This document shows positions 8,098 to 15,821 of a stretch of 38,186 nucleotides of DNA, in pieces. The position numbers and the translations under genes were made by a program. Below the pieces are notes generated by a model. That model worked only from the letters and a program-made list of their open reading frames with translations. It ran no database searches and was not told the origin of the DNA. The stretch covers positions 1-38,186 of the forward strand of contig DJRQ01000044.1 in the NCBI GenBank assembly GCA_002440125.1, read 5' to 3'. Numbering within the stretch: position 1 is the first letter of the stretch; each line of letters opens with the position of its first letter. This DNA comes from Caryophanales bacterium UBA6356 (lineage in GTDB: Bacteria; Bacillota_I; Bacilli_A; RFN20; CAG-826).

Positions 8098-8513
8098 TGG
8101 CAGAAGAAAAGAAAGAAGCGACCGTCGAAGAAGTCGCCCCGAAGGCCAAAAAGGCCGCTAAGAAGGAAGAAGTGAAAGCGGAAGTTGTCACTAAAAAAGA
8201 AACCAAGGCTTTCGCGAAACCCGTCAAGCATGACTACGATGTCATCCTTGAACCTCTTATCACCGAAAAGAGCATGGCTCTTCTCCAAAATAATAATAAG
8301 GTTACGGTCAAAGTGAGCGCGAGCGCCAACAAGATCGAAATCAAGGAGAGCTTCCAACGTCTCTTCCAAGTCGGCGTCACCGACGTCAAAGTGGTCAACG
8401 TTCTTGCCAAGAGCAAGTCTCGTGGCGGACGCTACCAAGGTCACGTCTCTGGCTTTAAGAAAGCGGTCATCTCCATCGCCAAAGATGGTGCTATCGACCT
8501 CTTCAAGGAGTAA
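8097..8513 (+). CDS. rplW: 50S ribosomal protein L23 with a Lys/Ala/Glu N-terminal tail
   Basis: L23 sits at the exit of the nascent-chain tunnel, where trigger factor and SRP dock. The L23 domain runs from about residue 44 (HDYDVILEPLITEKS) to the end and includes KVNVVNVLAKSK-like and GRYQGHVSGFKKAVI-like segments. The first 43 residues are a low-complexity tail opening MAEEKKEA and lacking in typical L23 of about 95-100 residues. A similar tail opens L22 and L5 in this operon. The single-base overlap with rplD fixes the long start; the ribosome-binding site GAAGGAGG lies in rplD. Confidence 0.95.
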   Translation: MAEEKKEATVEEVAPKAKKAAKKEEVKAEVVTKKETKAFAKPVKHDYDVILEPLITEKSMALLQNNNKVTVKVSASANKIEIKESFQRLFQVGVTDVKVVNVLAKSKSRGGRYQGHVSGFKKAVISIAKDGAIDLFKE

Positions 8514-8524
8514 GGAACCACTCG

Positions 8525-8538
8525 TAAGCTTCGGCTTA
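8525..8538 (+). other. UUCG-capped hairpin between rplW and rplB
   Basis: TAAGC pairs with GCTTA around TTCG, giving the extra-stable C(UUCG)G tetraloop as RNA. No T run follows. It sits in a 53-base gap that is the widest between the S10 and L29 genes, so it may be an RNA processing or stability element. Confidence 0.5.
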
Positions 8539-8566
8539 TTAAAGAATCCACTATAGGAGAAAAGAA

Positions 8567-9400
8567 ATGGCAATCAAAACTTATAAGCCATATACGAAGA
8601 GCCGCCGCCAAATGCAAACGCTCTCGTATGCGGATATCACCAAAGCCACTCCTGAAAAATCACTACTCGATACCAAAAAGCACTCGGGTGGCCGTAACAA
8701 TCAAGGAGTCATCACCTGCCGTCACATTGGCGGAGGAAACAAGAATCGTTATCGTATCATCGACTTCCGTCGCAACAAGGACGATATTCCGGCGACCGTC
8801 AAGGCGATTGAATACGATCCAAATCGTACCGCCTTCATCGCTTTGTTGGCTTATGCCGATGGCGAGAAGCGTTACATCATCCGTCCAAAGGATTTGAATG
8901 TCGGTGACAAGGTCATCAGCGGTAAGAACACGGATATCAAAGTCGGCAATAACTGCCCTCTCTCAAACATCCCTGATGGTACCTTCATCCATAACGTCGA
9001 ACTTCAACCTGGCAAAGGTGGACAAATGTGCCGTGCTGCCGGAACGAGCGCTCAGGTGCTTGGCTCCGATGGCGCTTATACCATCCTCCGTCTTGCTTCG
9101 AGCGAAGTGAGAAAAGTTCTCTCCGTTTGCCGTGCGACCATCGGTCAAGTCGGAAACGAAGATTGGAACCTTGTGAACAAAGGAAAAGCTGGTAAGACCC
9201 GTCACCTCGGCGTCCGTCCAACCGTTCGCGGCTTCGTCATGAACCCTTGCGATCACCCTCATGGTGGTGGTGAAGGAAAGTGCCCTGTCGGCCGTGATGC
9301 TCCACGCACTCCATGGGGCAAGAAGGCCATGGGCGTTAAGACTCGCCATATGAAAAAGAATTCTACGCGCTTAATCATGCGTCGTAAGAACGATAAGTAA
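8567..9400 (+). CDS. rplB: 50S ribosomal protein L2
   Basis: L2 is a core large-subunit protein needed for subunit association and peptidyl transferase assembly. The 277-residue protein is full length, with the N-terminal KTYKPYTKSRRQMQ, the GGGNKNRYRIIDFRR loop and the conserved C-terminal NPCDHPHGGGEGKCPVGR segment that carries the functional histidine. A TAGGAGA ribosome-binding site precedes it. Confidence 0.98.
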   Translation: MAIKTYKPYTKSRRQMQTLSYADITKATPEKSLLDTKKHSGGRNNQGVITCRHIGGGNKNRYRIIDFRRNKDDIPATVKAIEYDPNRTAFIALLAYADGEKRYIIRPKDLNVGDKVISGKNTDIKVGNNCPLSNIPDGTFIHNVELQPGKGGQMCRAAGTSAQVLGSDGAYTILRLASSEVRKVLSVCRATIGQVGNEDWNLVNKGKAGKTRHLGVRPTVRGFVMNPCDHPHGGGEGKCPVGRDAPRTPWGKKAMGVKTRHMKKNSTRLIMRRKNDK

Positions 9401-9417
9401 GGAAAGGAGATCGAACA

Positions 9418-9708
9418 ATGTCACGTTCTTCCAAAAAAGGGCCGTTTGTTGATGAATACCTTCTCAAGAAGGTTGAAGCCCTCCAAAAATCAGGCAAGAA
9501 AGAGGTCATCAAGACTTGGTCTCGTCGTTCGACCATCTATCCTGCCTTCGTCGAGCAAACCTTCGCCGTCTATAACGGCAAGGAACACATCACCGTCTAT
9601 GTGACCGAAGACATGGTCGGCCACAAGCTTGGTGAATTCGCTCCAACCCGCACCTTCACCGGTCACCACGGCAACAACCTCGGCGATCAAGCTGCGGCTA
9701 AGAAATAA
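9418..9708 (+). CDS. rpsS: 30S ribosomal protein S19
   Basis: S19 forms a complex with S13 in the head of the small subunit. The 96-residue product carries SRSSKKGPFVDEYLLKKV at the N-terminus and the GHKLGEFAPTRTFTGHHG signature near the end. Length is normal. AAAGGAG lies upstream at good spacing, and rplV follows after 11 bases. Confidence 0.98.
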   Translation: MSRSSKKGPFVDEYLLKKVEALQKSGKKEVIKTWSRRSTIYPAFVEQTFAVYNGKEHITVYVTEDMVGHKLGEFAPTRTFTGHHGNNLGDQAAAKK

Positions 9709-9719
9709 GGAGTCAACTA

Positions 9720-10277
9720 ATGGCAGAAACGAAAAAGAAAACCGTGAAGAAGGAAGCTGCTCCAAAAGAAGAAGCCGCCCCCAAGAAAACGGTCAAGAAG
9801 GCCACCAAGGCCAAAGCTCCAAAAGCTAAAAAAGAAGAAGTAAAAGAAGTCAAAGCGGTGGAACCCGCTAAGACGGAAAAGAAGGCTCCAAAAGAAGCCA
9901 AGAAGGCAAAGGAAGCTCCTAAGGAGGAAAAACCTCTTGTCACGGAAGCCTATGCTTATGCGAAAGATGTTCGCGTCACTCCACGTAAAGTTCGTCTTGT
10001 TCTCGACGTGGTCCGTGGCAAAGACGTCGAAGAAGCTCTTGGCATCCTCAAGAATGTCAATCGTGCCGCCAGCACCCCAGTTGCCAAGCTCATCAAGAGC
10101 GCGGCCGCCAATGCGACCAACAACTTCGGAATGGATGGATCGAAACTCTATGTCGCGATGATCCAAGCAAGCGATGGCATTCGTATGAAACGCTTTGAAC
10201 CACGTGCCAAAGGCAGCTCCTCTCCTATCGTGAAGAGAACCGCCAATATCAGCGTGATGGTCAAGGAAAGAAAGTAA
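9720..10277 (+). CDS. rplV: 50S ribosomal protein L22 with a long Lys/Ala-rich N-terminal tail
   Basis: L22 reaches into the exit tunnel through a beta hairpin. The family domain occupies about residues 77-185 (AYAYAKDVRVTPRKVRLVLDVVRGK, ASPIVKRTANISVMV-like end). The first 75 or so residues are built from repeats of Lys, Ala, Glu and Pro (MAETKKKTVKKEAAPKEE...), about 70% longer overall than the usual 110-residue L22. The ATG has a clean AAGGAG site and no internal ATG would remove the tail, so it is likely translated. The reverse strand looks open only because AAG/GAA codons read as Phe/Leu there. Confidence 0.95.
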   Translation: MAETKKKTVKKEAAPKEEAAPKKTVKKATKAKAPKAKKEEVKEVKAVEPAKTEKKAPKEAKKAKEAPKEEKPLVTEAYAYAKDVRVTPRKVRLVLDVVRGKDVEEALGILKNVNRAASTPVAKLIKSAAANATNNFGMDGSKLYVAMIQASDGIRMKRFEPRAKGSSSPIVKRTANISVMVKERK

Positions 10278-10289
10278 GGAGGTAAAACA

Positions 10290-10994
10290 ATGGGTCAAAA
10301 AGTTAACGCCGTTGGTCTCCGTGTCGGAATTAACCGCGGTTGGGAAGCCAATTGGTTTGCTTCCAAAAAGGATTATGCGACTTTCTTAGGCGAAGATATC
10401 GCCATCCGCAAATACCTTGAACCTCTTCTTAAAGAGGCCATGGTGAGCCATATTGCGATTGCTCGCTCGAAAGACGACAAAGGCGCCAAGATCAATATCA
10501 AAGCCTACGTTGCTCGTCCAGGTGTTGTGATCGGCCAAGATGGCGCGAATGTCGCCAAAATCCAAGCTGGCTTAAAGAAGATCGTTAAGAGTGGCGAAGC
10601 TCATATCGACATCATGGAAGTCAAAAATCCAGATACCGATGCGACGCTTATCGCTCGCTGGATTGCTTCGGAACTTGAGAATCGTCAAAGCTTCCGCAGC
10701 ACCCAAAAGAAAGCCATTCAACGTATGCGTAAGGCTGGCGCGCTTGGTTGCCGCACTCAATGCCAAGGCCGTCTTGGCGGCGCTGAAATCGCTCGTCGCG
10801 AAGGCTACAAAGAGGGCGTTGTCCCACTAGAGACCTTACGTGCGGATATCGATTTCGCCGCTATTCCAGCTGCGACCAGCTATGGACGTATCGGCGTCAA
10901 AGTCTGGTGCTGCCGTCCAAATAAAGAAAAGCAAGAAGCCAATAAGGCTCCAAAAGAAGGAGGCGTGAGCAATGCTTCAACCAAAACGCGTTAA
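10290..10994 (+). CDS. rpsC: 30S ribosomal protein S3
   Basis: S3 helps form the mRNA entry channel and has helicase-like basic residues. The 234-residue product begins GQKVNAVGLRVGINRGWEANWFA and contains the KH-domain loop (ARPGVVIGQDGANVAKI) and GCRTQCQGRLGGAEIAR, the channel segment. A hydrophilic C-terminal tail of about 20 residues exceeds the usual 218 length. Its last 23 bases overlap the start of rplP. Confidence 0.98.
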   Translation: MGQKVNAVGLRVGINRGWEANWFASKKDYATFLGEDIAIRKYLEPLLKEAMVSHIAIARSKDDKGAKINIKAYVARPGVVIGQDGANVAKIQAGLKKIVKSGEAHIDIMEVKNPDTDATLIARWIASELENRQSFRSTQKKAIQRMRKAGALGCRTQCQGRLGGAEIARREGYKEGVVPLETLRADIDFAAIPAATSYGRIGVKVWCCRPNKEKQEANKAPKEGGVSNASTKTR

Positions 10995-11538
10995 GTATCG
11001 TCGTCCTCATGGACTTCGTTACGAAGGCAAAGCTACCAAAGGAAACAATGTTGACTTTGGCGAATATGGCTTAGTCGCCCTCGAAGGTGGTTACATCACG
11101 GATCACCAAATTGAAAGCGCTCGTATTGTCTTGGCTCGTTATACCGACCGTATGGGCAAAATCTGGATTCGTATCTTCCCGCAATTGGCGAAAACCAAGA
11201 AGCCGGCTGAAGTTCGTATGGGTAGCGGCAAAGGCTCCCCCGAAGGATGGGTCGCCGTTGTCAAAAAAGGCCGCGTGATCTTCGAAATCGGCGGCATTGA
11301 CGAAAAGATCGCGATGGAAGCTCTCCATCAAGCTGGATTCAAGCTTCCTATTCTCACTAAAGTCGTCAAGCGTACCAAAGCCCTCTCTGAGGCCGACCGC
11401 CTTAAGATGGAAGAACAACACGCTTCGAGCCTTGAGGCGATTGAAGCGGAAGACGCCATTGTCACCGAAACCATTAGCGATACTGGCAATGACACTCCAG
11501 CCGCTCCAGCCGCTGAAGATGAAAAGAAAGGGGAATAA
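10972..11538 (+). CDS. rplP: 50S ribosomal protein L16 with an acidic C-terminal tail
   Basis: L16 helps place tRNA in the A and P sites. The normal domain covers residues 1-137 or so (LQPKRVKYRRPHGLRYEGKA, FPQLAKTKKPAEVRMGSGKG, HQAGFKLPILTKVVKR). About 50 further residues rich in Glu, Ala and Asp (ending EDEKKGE) are not part of the usual 140-145-residue protein. It starts inside rpsC (23-base overlap) with AAGGAGG upstream, indicating coupled translation. Confidence 0.96.
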   Translation: MLQPKRVKYRRPHGLRYEGKATKGNNVDFGEYGLVALEGGYITDHQIESARIVLARYTDRMGKIWIRIFPQLAKTKKPAEVRMGSGKGSPEGWVAVVKKGRVIFEIGGIDEKIAMEALHQAGFKLPILTKVVKRTKALSEADRLKMEEQHASSLEAIEAEDAIVTETISDTGNDTPAAPAAEDEKKGE

Positions 11539-11543
11539 CACCT

Positions 11544-11756
11544 ATGGATATCAAAGAATTCAGGGCTTTGACCCCGAAAGAGCTCGACGAGAAGCTCGCC
11601 GATCTCCGTCAACGTCAATTCGAACTCTCGCGTAAGAGAGCAGTTGGCGCCCTCGAACATCCGGATGAAATCACCTATGTTCGCAAAGACATTGCCAAAG
11701 CCGAAACCGTGAAGCGTGAGCGTGAGCTCCAAATCAAGGTTCCGGAAGCTAAATAA
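11544..11756 (+). CDS. rpmC: 50S ribosomal protein L29
   Basis: L29 lies next to L23 at the tunnel exit. The 70-residue all-helical product (DIKEFRALTPKELDEKLADL, RQFELSRKRAVGALEHPD, VRKDIAKAETV) matches the family over its whole length. It follows rplP by five bases, with an AAAGGGG ribosome-binding site inside the rplP tail. Confidence 0.97.
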   Translation: MDIKEFRALTPKELDEKLADLRQRQFELSRKRAVGALEHPDEITYVRKDIAKAETVKRERELQIKVPEAK

Positions 11757-11773
11757 GAGAAAGGAGATCAACA

Positions 11774-12133
11774 ATGGAACGCAAAACAAGAAATACTTTC
11801 CAGGGAATCGTGACTGGAACGAAGATGAACAAAACCATCATCGTCACTGTCTCGACCAAGCGTAACGATCCCCTTTATGCGAAGCGTGTTGGCTATAGCA
11901 AAAAGTACTATGCCCACGATGAGAAGAGCGAAGCCGGACTTGGTGATACAGTTACCATCATGGCTTGCCGTCCTATCAGCAAACTCAAGCGTTGGCGCTT
12001 AGTGAGCATCGATAAGAAGGCTATTGTCGAAAAGAAGGCCGAGGAAGTGGAAGCCACCCTCGAAGCCCAAGAAGGAAGCGCGGAAATCGTCTCTTCTAAG
12101 GAAGAAGCGGCCGCCTCTCCTTCCAAGGAGTAA
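11774..12133 (+). CDS. rpsQ: 30S ribosomal protein S17 with a C-terminal tail
   Basis: S17 is an early-binding protein of the small subunit. The OB-fold domain spans about residues 1-85 (FQGIVTGTKMNKTIIVTV, DPLYAKRVGYSKKYYAHDE, RPISKLKRWRLVSI). The remaining 34 residues are Glu/Ala/Ser-rich and absent from typical S17 of about 85 residues. AAAGGAG lies upstream. Its stop codon sits within the ribosome-binding region of rplN. Confidence 0.96.
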   Translation: MERKTRNTFQGIVTGTKMNKTIIVTVSTKRNDPLYAKRVGYSKKYYAHDEKSEAGLGDTVTIMACRPISKLKRWRLVSIDKKAIVEKKAEEVEATLEAQEGSAEIVSSKEEAAASPSKE

Positions 12134-12138
12134 TGACC

Positions 12139-12507
12139 ATGGTTCAAAACGAATCGAATCTCGTTGTCGCCGATAATAGCGGCGCTCGTCTTGTCCGTGT
12201 CTTCCGTCAATTCGGCGGTGCCCGTAAGAAAACATCGACTCTTGGCGATATCGTCATGTGTGCTGTGAAAGTGGCCACCCCGAATGGCAAAGTGAAAAAA
12301 GGACAAGTCGTGAAAGGCGTTATCGTCCGCGTGAAGCGTGCGGTAATCCGCAAAGACGGCTCTTCCATTTCGTTCGACGACAATGCGGTTGTCTTAGTTG
12401 ACAATGATGGCAACCCACTCGGCACTCGTGTCTTCGGACCGGTTGCCCGCGAACTCCGCGACAAAGGCTATATGAAAATCATTTCTTTGGCCATGGAAGT
12501 TCTATAA
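12139..12507 (+). CDS. rplN: 50S ribosomal protein L14
   Basis: L14 contacts 16S rRNA in an inter-subunit bridge. The protein has VQNESNLVVADNSGARLVRVFR and the VKRAVIRKDGSSISFDDNA region. I chose the ATG at 12139 because AAGGAG at 12125-12130 is then eight bases away and the product is 122 residues, the family standard. The ATG at 12133, overlapping the rpsQ stop, would be only two bases from that site. Confidence 0.97.
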   Translation: MVQNESNLVVADNSGARLVRVFRQFGGARKKTSTLGDIVMCAVKVATPNGKVKKGQVVKGVIVRVKRAVIRKDGSSISFDDNAVVLVDNDGNPLGTRVFGPVARELRDKGYMKIISLAMEVL

Positions 12508-12521
12508 GGAGAAAGATCACT

Positions 12522-12833
12522 ATGAATATCAAAAAAGGTGATAAGGTGATCGTCCTCTCTGGCGACGATAAGGGCAAGGAAGGACTCGTTCAACGCGTCT
12601 ATCCGAAGCTCAACAAAGTCGTCGTCGAGGGCGTCAACGTCCATAAGAAACATAAGAAACCGACTCAAGCGACTCCAGAAGGTTCCATCCTTGACATCTA
12701 TGTGCCAATCGATGCCTCCAAAGTTGCCTTAATCGATCCGAAGACCAAAAAGGCCACCCGCGTCTATCACAAAGTGGTCAATGGCAAGAAGATTCGCGTT
12801 GGCAAATCGGGCGAATCACTCGAGAAGAAGTAA
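12522..12833 (+). CDS. rplX: 50S ribosomal protein L24
   Basis: L24 starts large-subunit assembly. The 103-residue product opens with the KOW motif (NIKKGDKVIVLSGDDKGKEG) and continues with VVVEGVNVHKKHKKP and RVGKSGE near the end. Length is standard. An AAGGAGA ribosome-binding site precedes it and rplE follows after 14 bases. Confidence 0.98.
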   Translation: MNIKKGDKVIVLSGDDKGKEGLVQRVYPKLNKVVVEGVNVHKKHKKPTQATPEGSILDIYVPIDASKVALIDPKTKKATRVYHKVVNGKKIRVGKSGESLEKK

Positions 12834-12847
12834 GGGAGGACAAGAAA

Positions 12848-13498
12848 ATGGCTGAAGCAAAGAAAACCGTTAAAAAGGCCGCCCCGAAAGCTGCCACCGC
12901 CAAGAAAGCCGCTGCTCCAAAAGCGGAAGTGAAAGTGGAAAAGGTTGAAGCGAAGTACGTCAACCGTGTGGCGAAAAAATATAAGGAAGAAGTTGTCCCT
13001 GCTCTCGTTAAGAAGTTCGGATATACCACTCCGATGCAAGCGCCTCGCTTTGAGAAGATTGTTATCAACATTGGTGTTGGCGATGCTACTCAAAACGCGA
13101 AGCTTCTCGAAGATAGCGTCAATGAACTTGCTACCATCACCGGACAACATCCAGTTGTCACCAAAGCGAAAAAATCCATCGCGACCTTCAAACTTCGCGA
13201 AGGACAAGCGATTGGTTGCAAAGTGACGCTTCGCGGCACTCGTATGTATGAGTTCTACGACAAACTTGTGAGCATTGCTCTTCCACGTGTCCGTGACTTC
13301 CGTGGCGTTTCCAAAAACGCTTTCGATGGCCATGGCAATTACACCCTTGGCATCAAGGAACAATTGATCTTCCCCGAAATCGATTACGATAAGGTCTCGA
13401 AGATCCGTGGCATGGACATTGTCATTGTCACAACGGCGAACACCGATGAAGAAGCCCACGAGCTTCTCTCATTGATGGGCATGCCCTTCCGGAGGTAA
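12848..13498 (+). CDS. rplE: 50S ribosomal protein L5 with a Lys/Ala N-terminal tail
   Basis: L5 binds 5S rRNA and the P-site tRNA. The L5 domain runs from about residue 37 (NRVAKKYKEEVVPALVKKFGY) to the end (RGMDIVIVTTANTDEEAHELLSLMGMPF), about 180 residues as usual. The first 36 residues are a Lys/Ala-rich tail opening MAEAKKTVKKAAPKA, strikingly like the L22 tail. GGGAGG precedes the long start, and no internal ATG would yield the short form. Confidence 0.96.
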   Translation: MAEAKKTVKKAAPKAATAKKAAAPKAEVKVEKVEAKYVNRVAKKYKEEVVPALVKKFGYTTPMQAPRFEKIVINIGVGDATQNAKLLEDSVNELATITGQHPVVTKAKKSIATFKLREGQAIGCKVTLRGTRMYEFYDKLVSIALPRVRDFRGVSKNAFDGHGNYTLGIKEQLIFPEIDYDKVSKIRGMDIVIVTTANTDEEAHELLSLMGMPFRR

Positions 13499-13503
13499 TA
13501 GCA

Positions 13504-13689
13504 ATGGCTAAGAAAAGTTTGATTATTAAAGCGAGCCGTCCTCAAAAGTTTAGCACTCGCGTTTACACGCGTTGCCAACGCTGCGGTCGTCCTCATGGTG
13601 TCATCCGTAAGTTCGGCCTTTGCCGTATCTGCCTTCGCGAAATGGCCTATAAAGGCGAAATCCCAGGCATGAAAAAGGCCTCTTGGTAA
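13504..13689 (+). CDS. rpsN: 30S ribosomal protein S14, zinc-binding type
   Basis: The 61-residue protein is the C+ (zinc ribbon) form of S14 with CQRCGRPHG and CRICLR supplying four cysteines near residues 24, 27, 40 and 43. It ends KKASW as in other Firmicutes. An encoded zinc-independent paralogue is not visible here. GGAGG sits nine bases upstream. Confidence 0.98.
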   Translation: MAKKSLIIKASRPQKFSTRVYTRCQRCGRPHGVIRKFGLCRICLREMAYKGEIPGMKKASW

Positions 13690-13709
13690 TAAGGAAAGGA
13701 GAAAACAAA

Positions 13710-14105
13710 ATGAATATCGATCCTATCGCCGATATGCTCACCCGCATCCGCAACGCGAATGCACTCCGTTATGAGCAAGTCTCCATGCCTTATAGCAAAA
13801 TGAAGGCTGGCATCGCGAAGATTCTTAAAAAAGAGGGTTATATCCTTGATTTCGCTTCCGAAGGAACGGGTGCGCAAAAGAATCTTATCGTCACCCTCAA
13901 ATATGGTCCAACTGGCGAACGCGTCATTTCTGGACTTAAGCGCATTAGCAAACCTGGCCTCCGCGTGAACGTCGAATGCGAAAAGCTTCCTCGCGTTCTC
14001 AAAGGCCTTGGCATTGCCATCATTTCGACCAGCAAAGGTCTTCTCACCGATAAAGAAGCTCGTGAAGCGGGCATCGGCGGCGAAGTTCTCTGCTACGTTT
14101 GGTAA
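13710..14105 (+). CDS. rpsH: 30S ribosomal protein S8
   Basis: S8 organises the central domain of 16S rRNA and represses the spc operon in E. coli. The 131-residue product carries NIDPIADMLTRIRNAN at the start and ISTSKGLLTDKEAREAGIGGEVLCYVW at the end. The ATG at 13710 has AAAGGAG upstream and gives the standard length. The in-frame start at 13683, overlapping rpsN, is rejected. Confidence 0.98.
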   Translation: MNIDPIADMLTRIRNANALRYEQVSMPYSKMKAGIAKILKKEGYILDFASEGTGAQKNLIVTLKYGPTGERVISGLKRISKPGLRVNVECEKLPRVLKGLGIAIISTSKGLLTDKEAREAGIGGEVLCYVW

Positions 14106-14124
14106 TTATTAAGGAGAAGAGAAA

Positions 14125-14709
14125 ATGTCTCGTATTGGATTTAAACCCATCTCTCTTCCAGAAGGCGTCACCTACGAAATCGTCGATGGCGTCATGACCG
14201 TCAAAGGTCCCTTAGGCGAAGTAAGCGTCCACCTTCCAGCGGACGTCAGCGTCTCTGAGAAAGACGGCCACCTCCATGTCACTCCAGTTGCGGGTGCCAA
14301 AGAGGAAGCGGGGAAAGCCCGTCAAGGAAGTGAAAACCATGGCACAACTGCTGCCAACATCCATAACGCCGTCGTTGGCGTTACCACCGGCTGGAAGAAA
14401 GAGCTCGAAATTAACGGTACCGGTTATCGTGCTTCGATGAAAGGGACATCTGTTAGCATGTTCCTTGGCTATAGCCACGAAATCCTTGTCGCTCCAGTTG
14501 GCAAATATACGAAGATCACTTGCCCTGACGAAACTCACGTTACCGTCACTGGCTGCGACAAACACGATGTTGGCCAAACGGCCGCTTATATCTATGACAA
14601 GCACCGTCCGGACGTCTATGGTCAAAAAGGCGTTCACTATGTTGGCCAACACCTTATCAAGAAAGTTGGCAAACGTGCCTCTGCTGGCGGAGCCGGCGGC
14701 AAGAAGTAA
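14125..14709 (+). CDS. rplF: 50S ribosomal protein L6
   Basis: L6 lies near the GTPase-associated centre. The 194-residue product has SRIGFKPISLPEGV, a duplicated beta domain, and the family segment VGQTAAYIYDKHRPDVYGQKGVHYVG close to the C-terminus. It is about 15 residues longer than usual, ending in a Gly/Lys-rich tail. AAGGAGA lies upstream. Confidence 0.97.
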   Translation: MSRIGFKPISLPEGVTYEIVDGVMTVKGPLGEVSVHLPADVSVSEKDGHLHVTPVAGAKEEAGKARQGSENHGTTAANIHNAVVGVTTGWKKELEINGTGYRASMKGTSVSMFLGYSHEILVAPVGKYTKITCPDETHVTVTGCDKHDVGQTAAYIYDKHRPDVYGQKGVHYVGQHLIKKVGKRASAGGAGGKK

Positions 14710-14721
14710 GGAGAATAAGCT

Positions 14722-15078
14722 ATGATTCAGAAAGAGTCTCGTCGCCTCGTTCGTGACCGTCGTCACGCGAGAGTTCGCGAAAAAGTCTTCGGAACAGCCC
14801 TCCGTCCACGCTTAGTCGTCTTCCGTAGCAATAAGCATATCGAAGCTCAGATCATCGATGACACCAAGGGCAACACCTTAGTGTCTGCTTCGAGCGTTCA
14901 ACTTAAGCTTGCTAAAGGTGGCAACATTGAAGCGGCCACCAAAGTCGGTGAAGCTTTGGCCGAAAAAGCCAAGAAAGCCGGCATCACTCAAGTCGTCTTC
15001 GATCGTGGCGGTTATCAATACCACGGACGCGTTGCCGCTTTGGCGGATGGCGCCCGCAAAGGAGGCTTAGTTTTCTAA
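14722..15078 (+). CDS. rplR: 50S ribosomal protein L18
   Basis: L18 binds 5S rRNA with L5. The 118-residue product has RRLVRDRRHARVREKVFGT, RPRLVVFRSNKHIEAQIIDD and the conserved end FDRGGYQYHGRVAALADGARKGGL. Length is standard. AAGGAGA lies upstream, and rpsE follows after nine bases. Confidence 0.98.
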   Translation: MIQKESRRLVRDRRHARVREKVFGTALRPRLVVFRSNKHIEAQIIDDTKGNTLVSASSVQLKLAKGGNIEAATKVGEALAEKAKKAGITQVVFDRGGYQYHGRVAALADGARKGGLVF

Positions 15079-15087
15079 GGAGAACAC

Positions 15088-15819
15088 ATGGAAGAAAATA
15101 AAGAAGTTGCGGTTAAGACCGCCGAAAACCAACCTGCGAACGCTCCAGCCGAAAAGAAAGCTACCGGCAATCCCGGCTACGAACCTCACGGGTCCCGCTA
15201 TGCCGAACGTCCAGGAAGCCGTAAATACGGTGACCGCAAGGGACGTCCAGGCGAGAGACGCGGTGGACGTGGTGGCTTCCGCCGTGAAGCAGACGATTTC
15301 CAAGATCGCGTTGTTGATATCAATAAGGTCACTCGTGTTGAAAAGGGTGGCAAACATATGCGTTTCGATGCCCTCGTCGTTGTCGGCGATGGCAAAGGCC
15401 ATTATGGCTTTGCGATGCGTAAATCCGGTGAAGTCCCCGATGCCATCAAGAAATCTTTGACGGCCGCTAAGAAAGACCTTCATTCCATCCATATTGCCAA
15501 AGGCGGAACGATCGCTCATCCGGTTCAAGGCCACTTCACTTCAACGACTGTCTTCTTAAAACCAGCTCCTCAAGGAACGGGTGTTGTCGCTGGTGGCGCG
15601 GTTCGTGCTATTCTCGAACTCGCCGGCATCAAGAACGTCTACTCGAAAGTCTATGGTTCCCGTACTGCCGTTAACGTCATTAATGCGACCCACGCTGCTC
15701 TCTCGAGCTTGAAGGAATACAACAAGGTTATGGTTCTCCGTGGTTTAAAGACCCCAGAAGAAATCAAAGCCATGAATCCTAAAGCGAAAGAAGCTCCTGA
15801 AAAGAAGGAGGCTAAATAA
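15088..15819 (+). CDS. rpsE: 30S ribosomal protein S5 with an N-terminal tail
   Basis: S5 maintains decoding accuracy and helps form the mRNA entry channel. The S5 domain starts near residue 71 (FQDRVVDINKVTRVEKGGKHMRF) and includes GHYGFAMRKSGEVPDAI and the VRAILELAGIKNVYSKVYGS region. The first 70 residues are a tail: first acidic/Ala/Pro, then Gly/Arg-rich (PGERRGGRGGFRRE), unlike normal S5 of about 165 residues. The C-terminus also ends in a short Lys/Glu/Ala tail. AAGGAGA precedes the start. Confidence 0.96.
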   Translation: MEENKEVAVKTAENQPANAPAEKKATGNPGYEPHGSRYAERPGSRKYGDRKGRPGERRGGRGGFRREADDFQDRVVDINKVTRVEKGGKHMRFDALVVVGDGKGHYGFAMRKSGEVPDAIKKSLTAAKKDLHSIHIAKGGTIAHPVQGHFTSTTVFLKPAPQGTGVVAGGAVRAILELAGIKNVYSKVYGSRTAVNVINATHAALSSLKEYNKVMVLRGLKTPEEIKAMNPKAKEAPEKKEAK

Positions 15820-15821
15820 TT

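Noticed and set aside
9717..10298. 193-codon Phe-rich minus-strand frame
   Set aside because: It is the complement of Lys/Glu codon repeats in the L22 tail. The same explains the long reverse frames opposite L23, L5 and S5.
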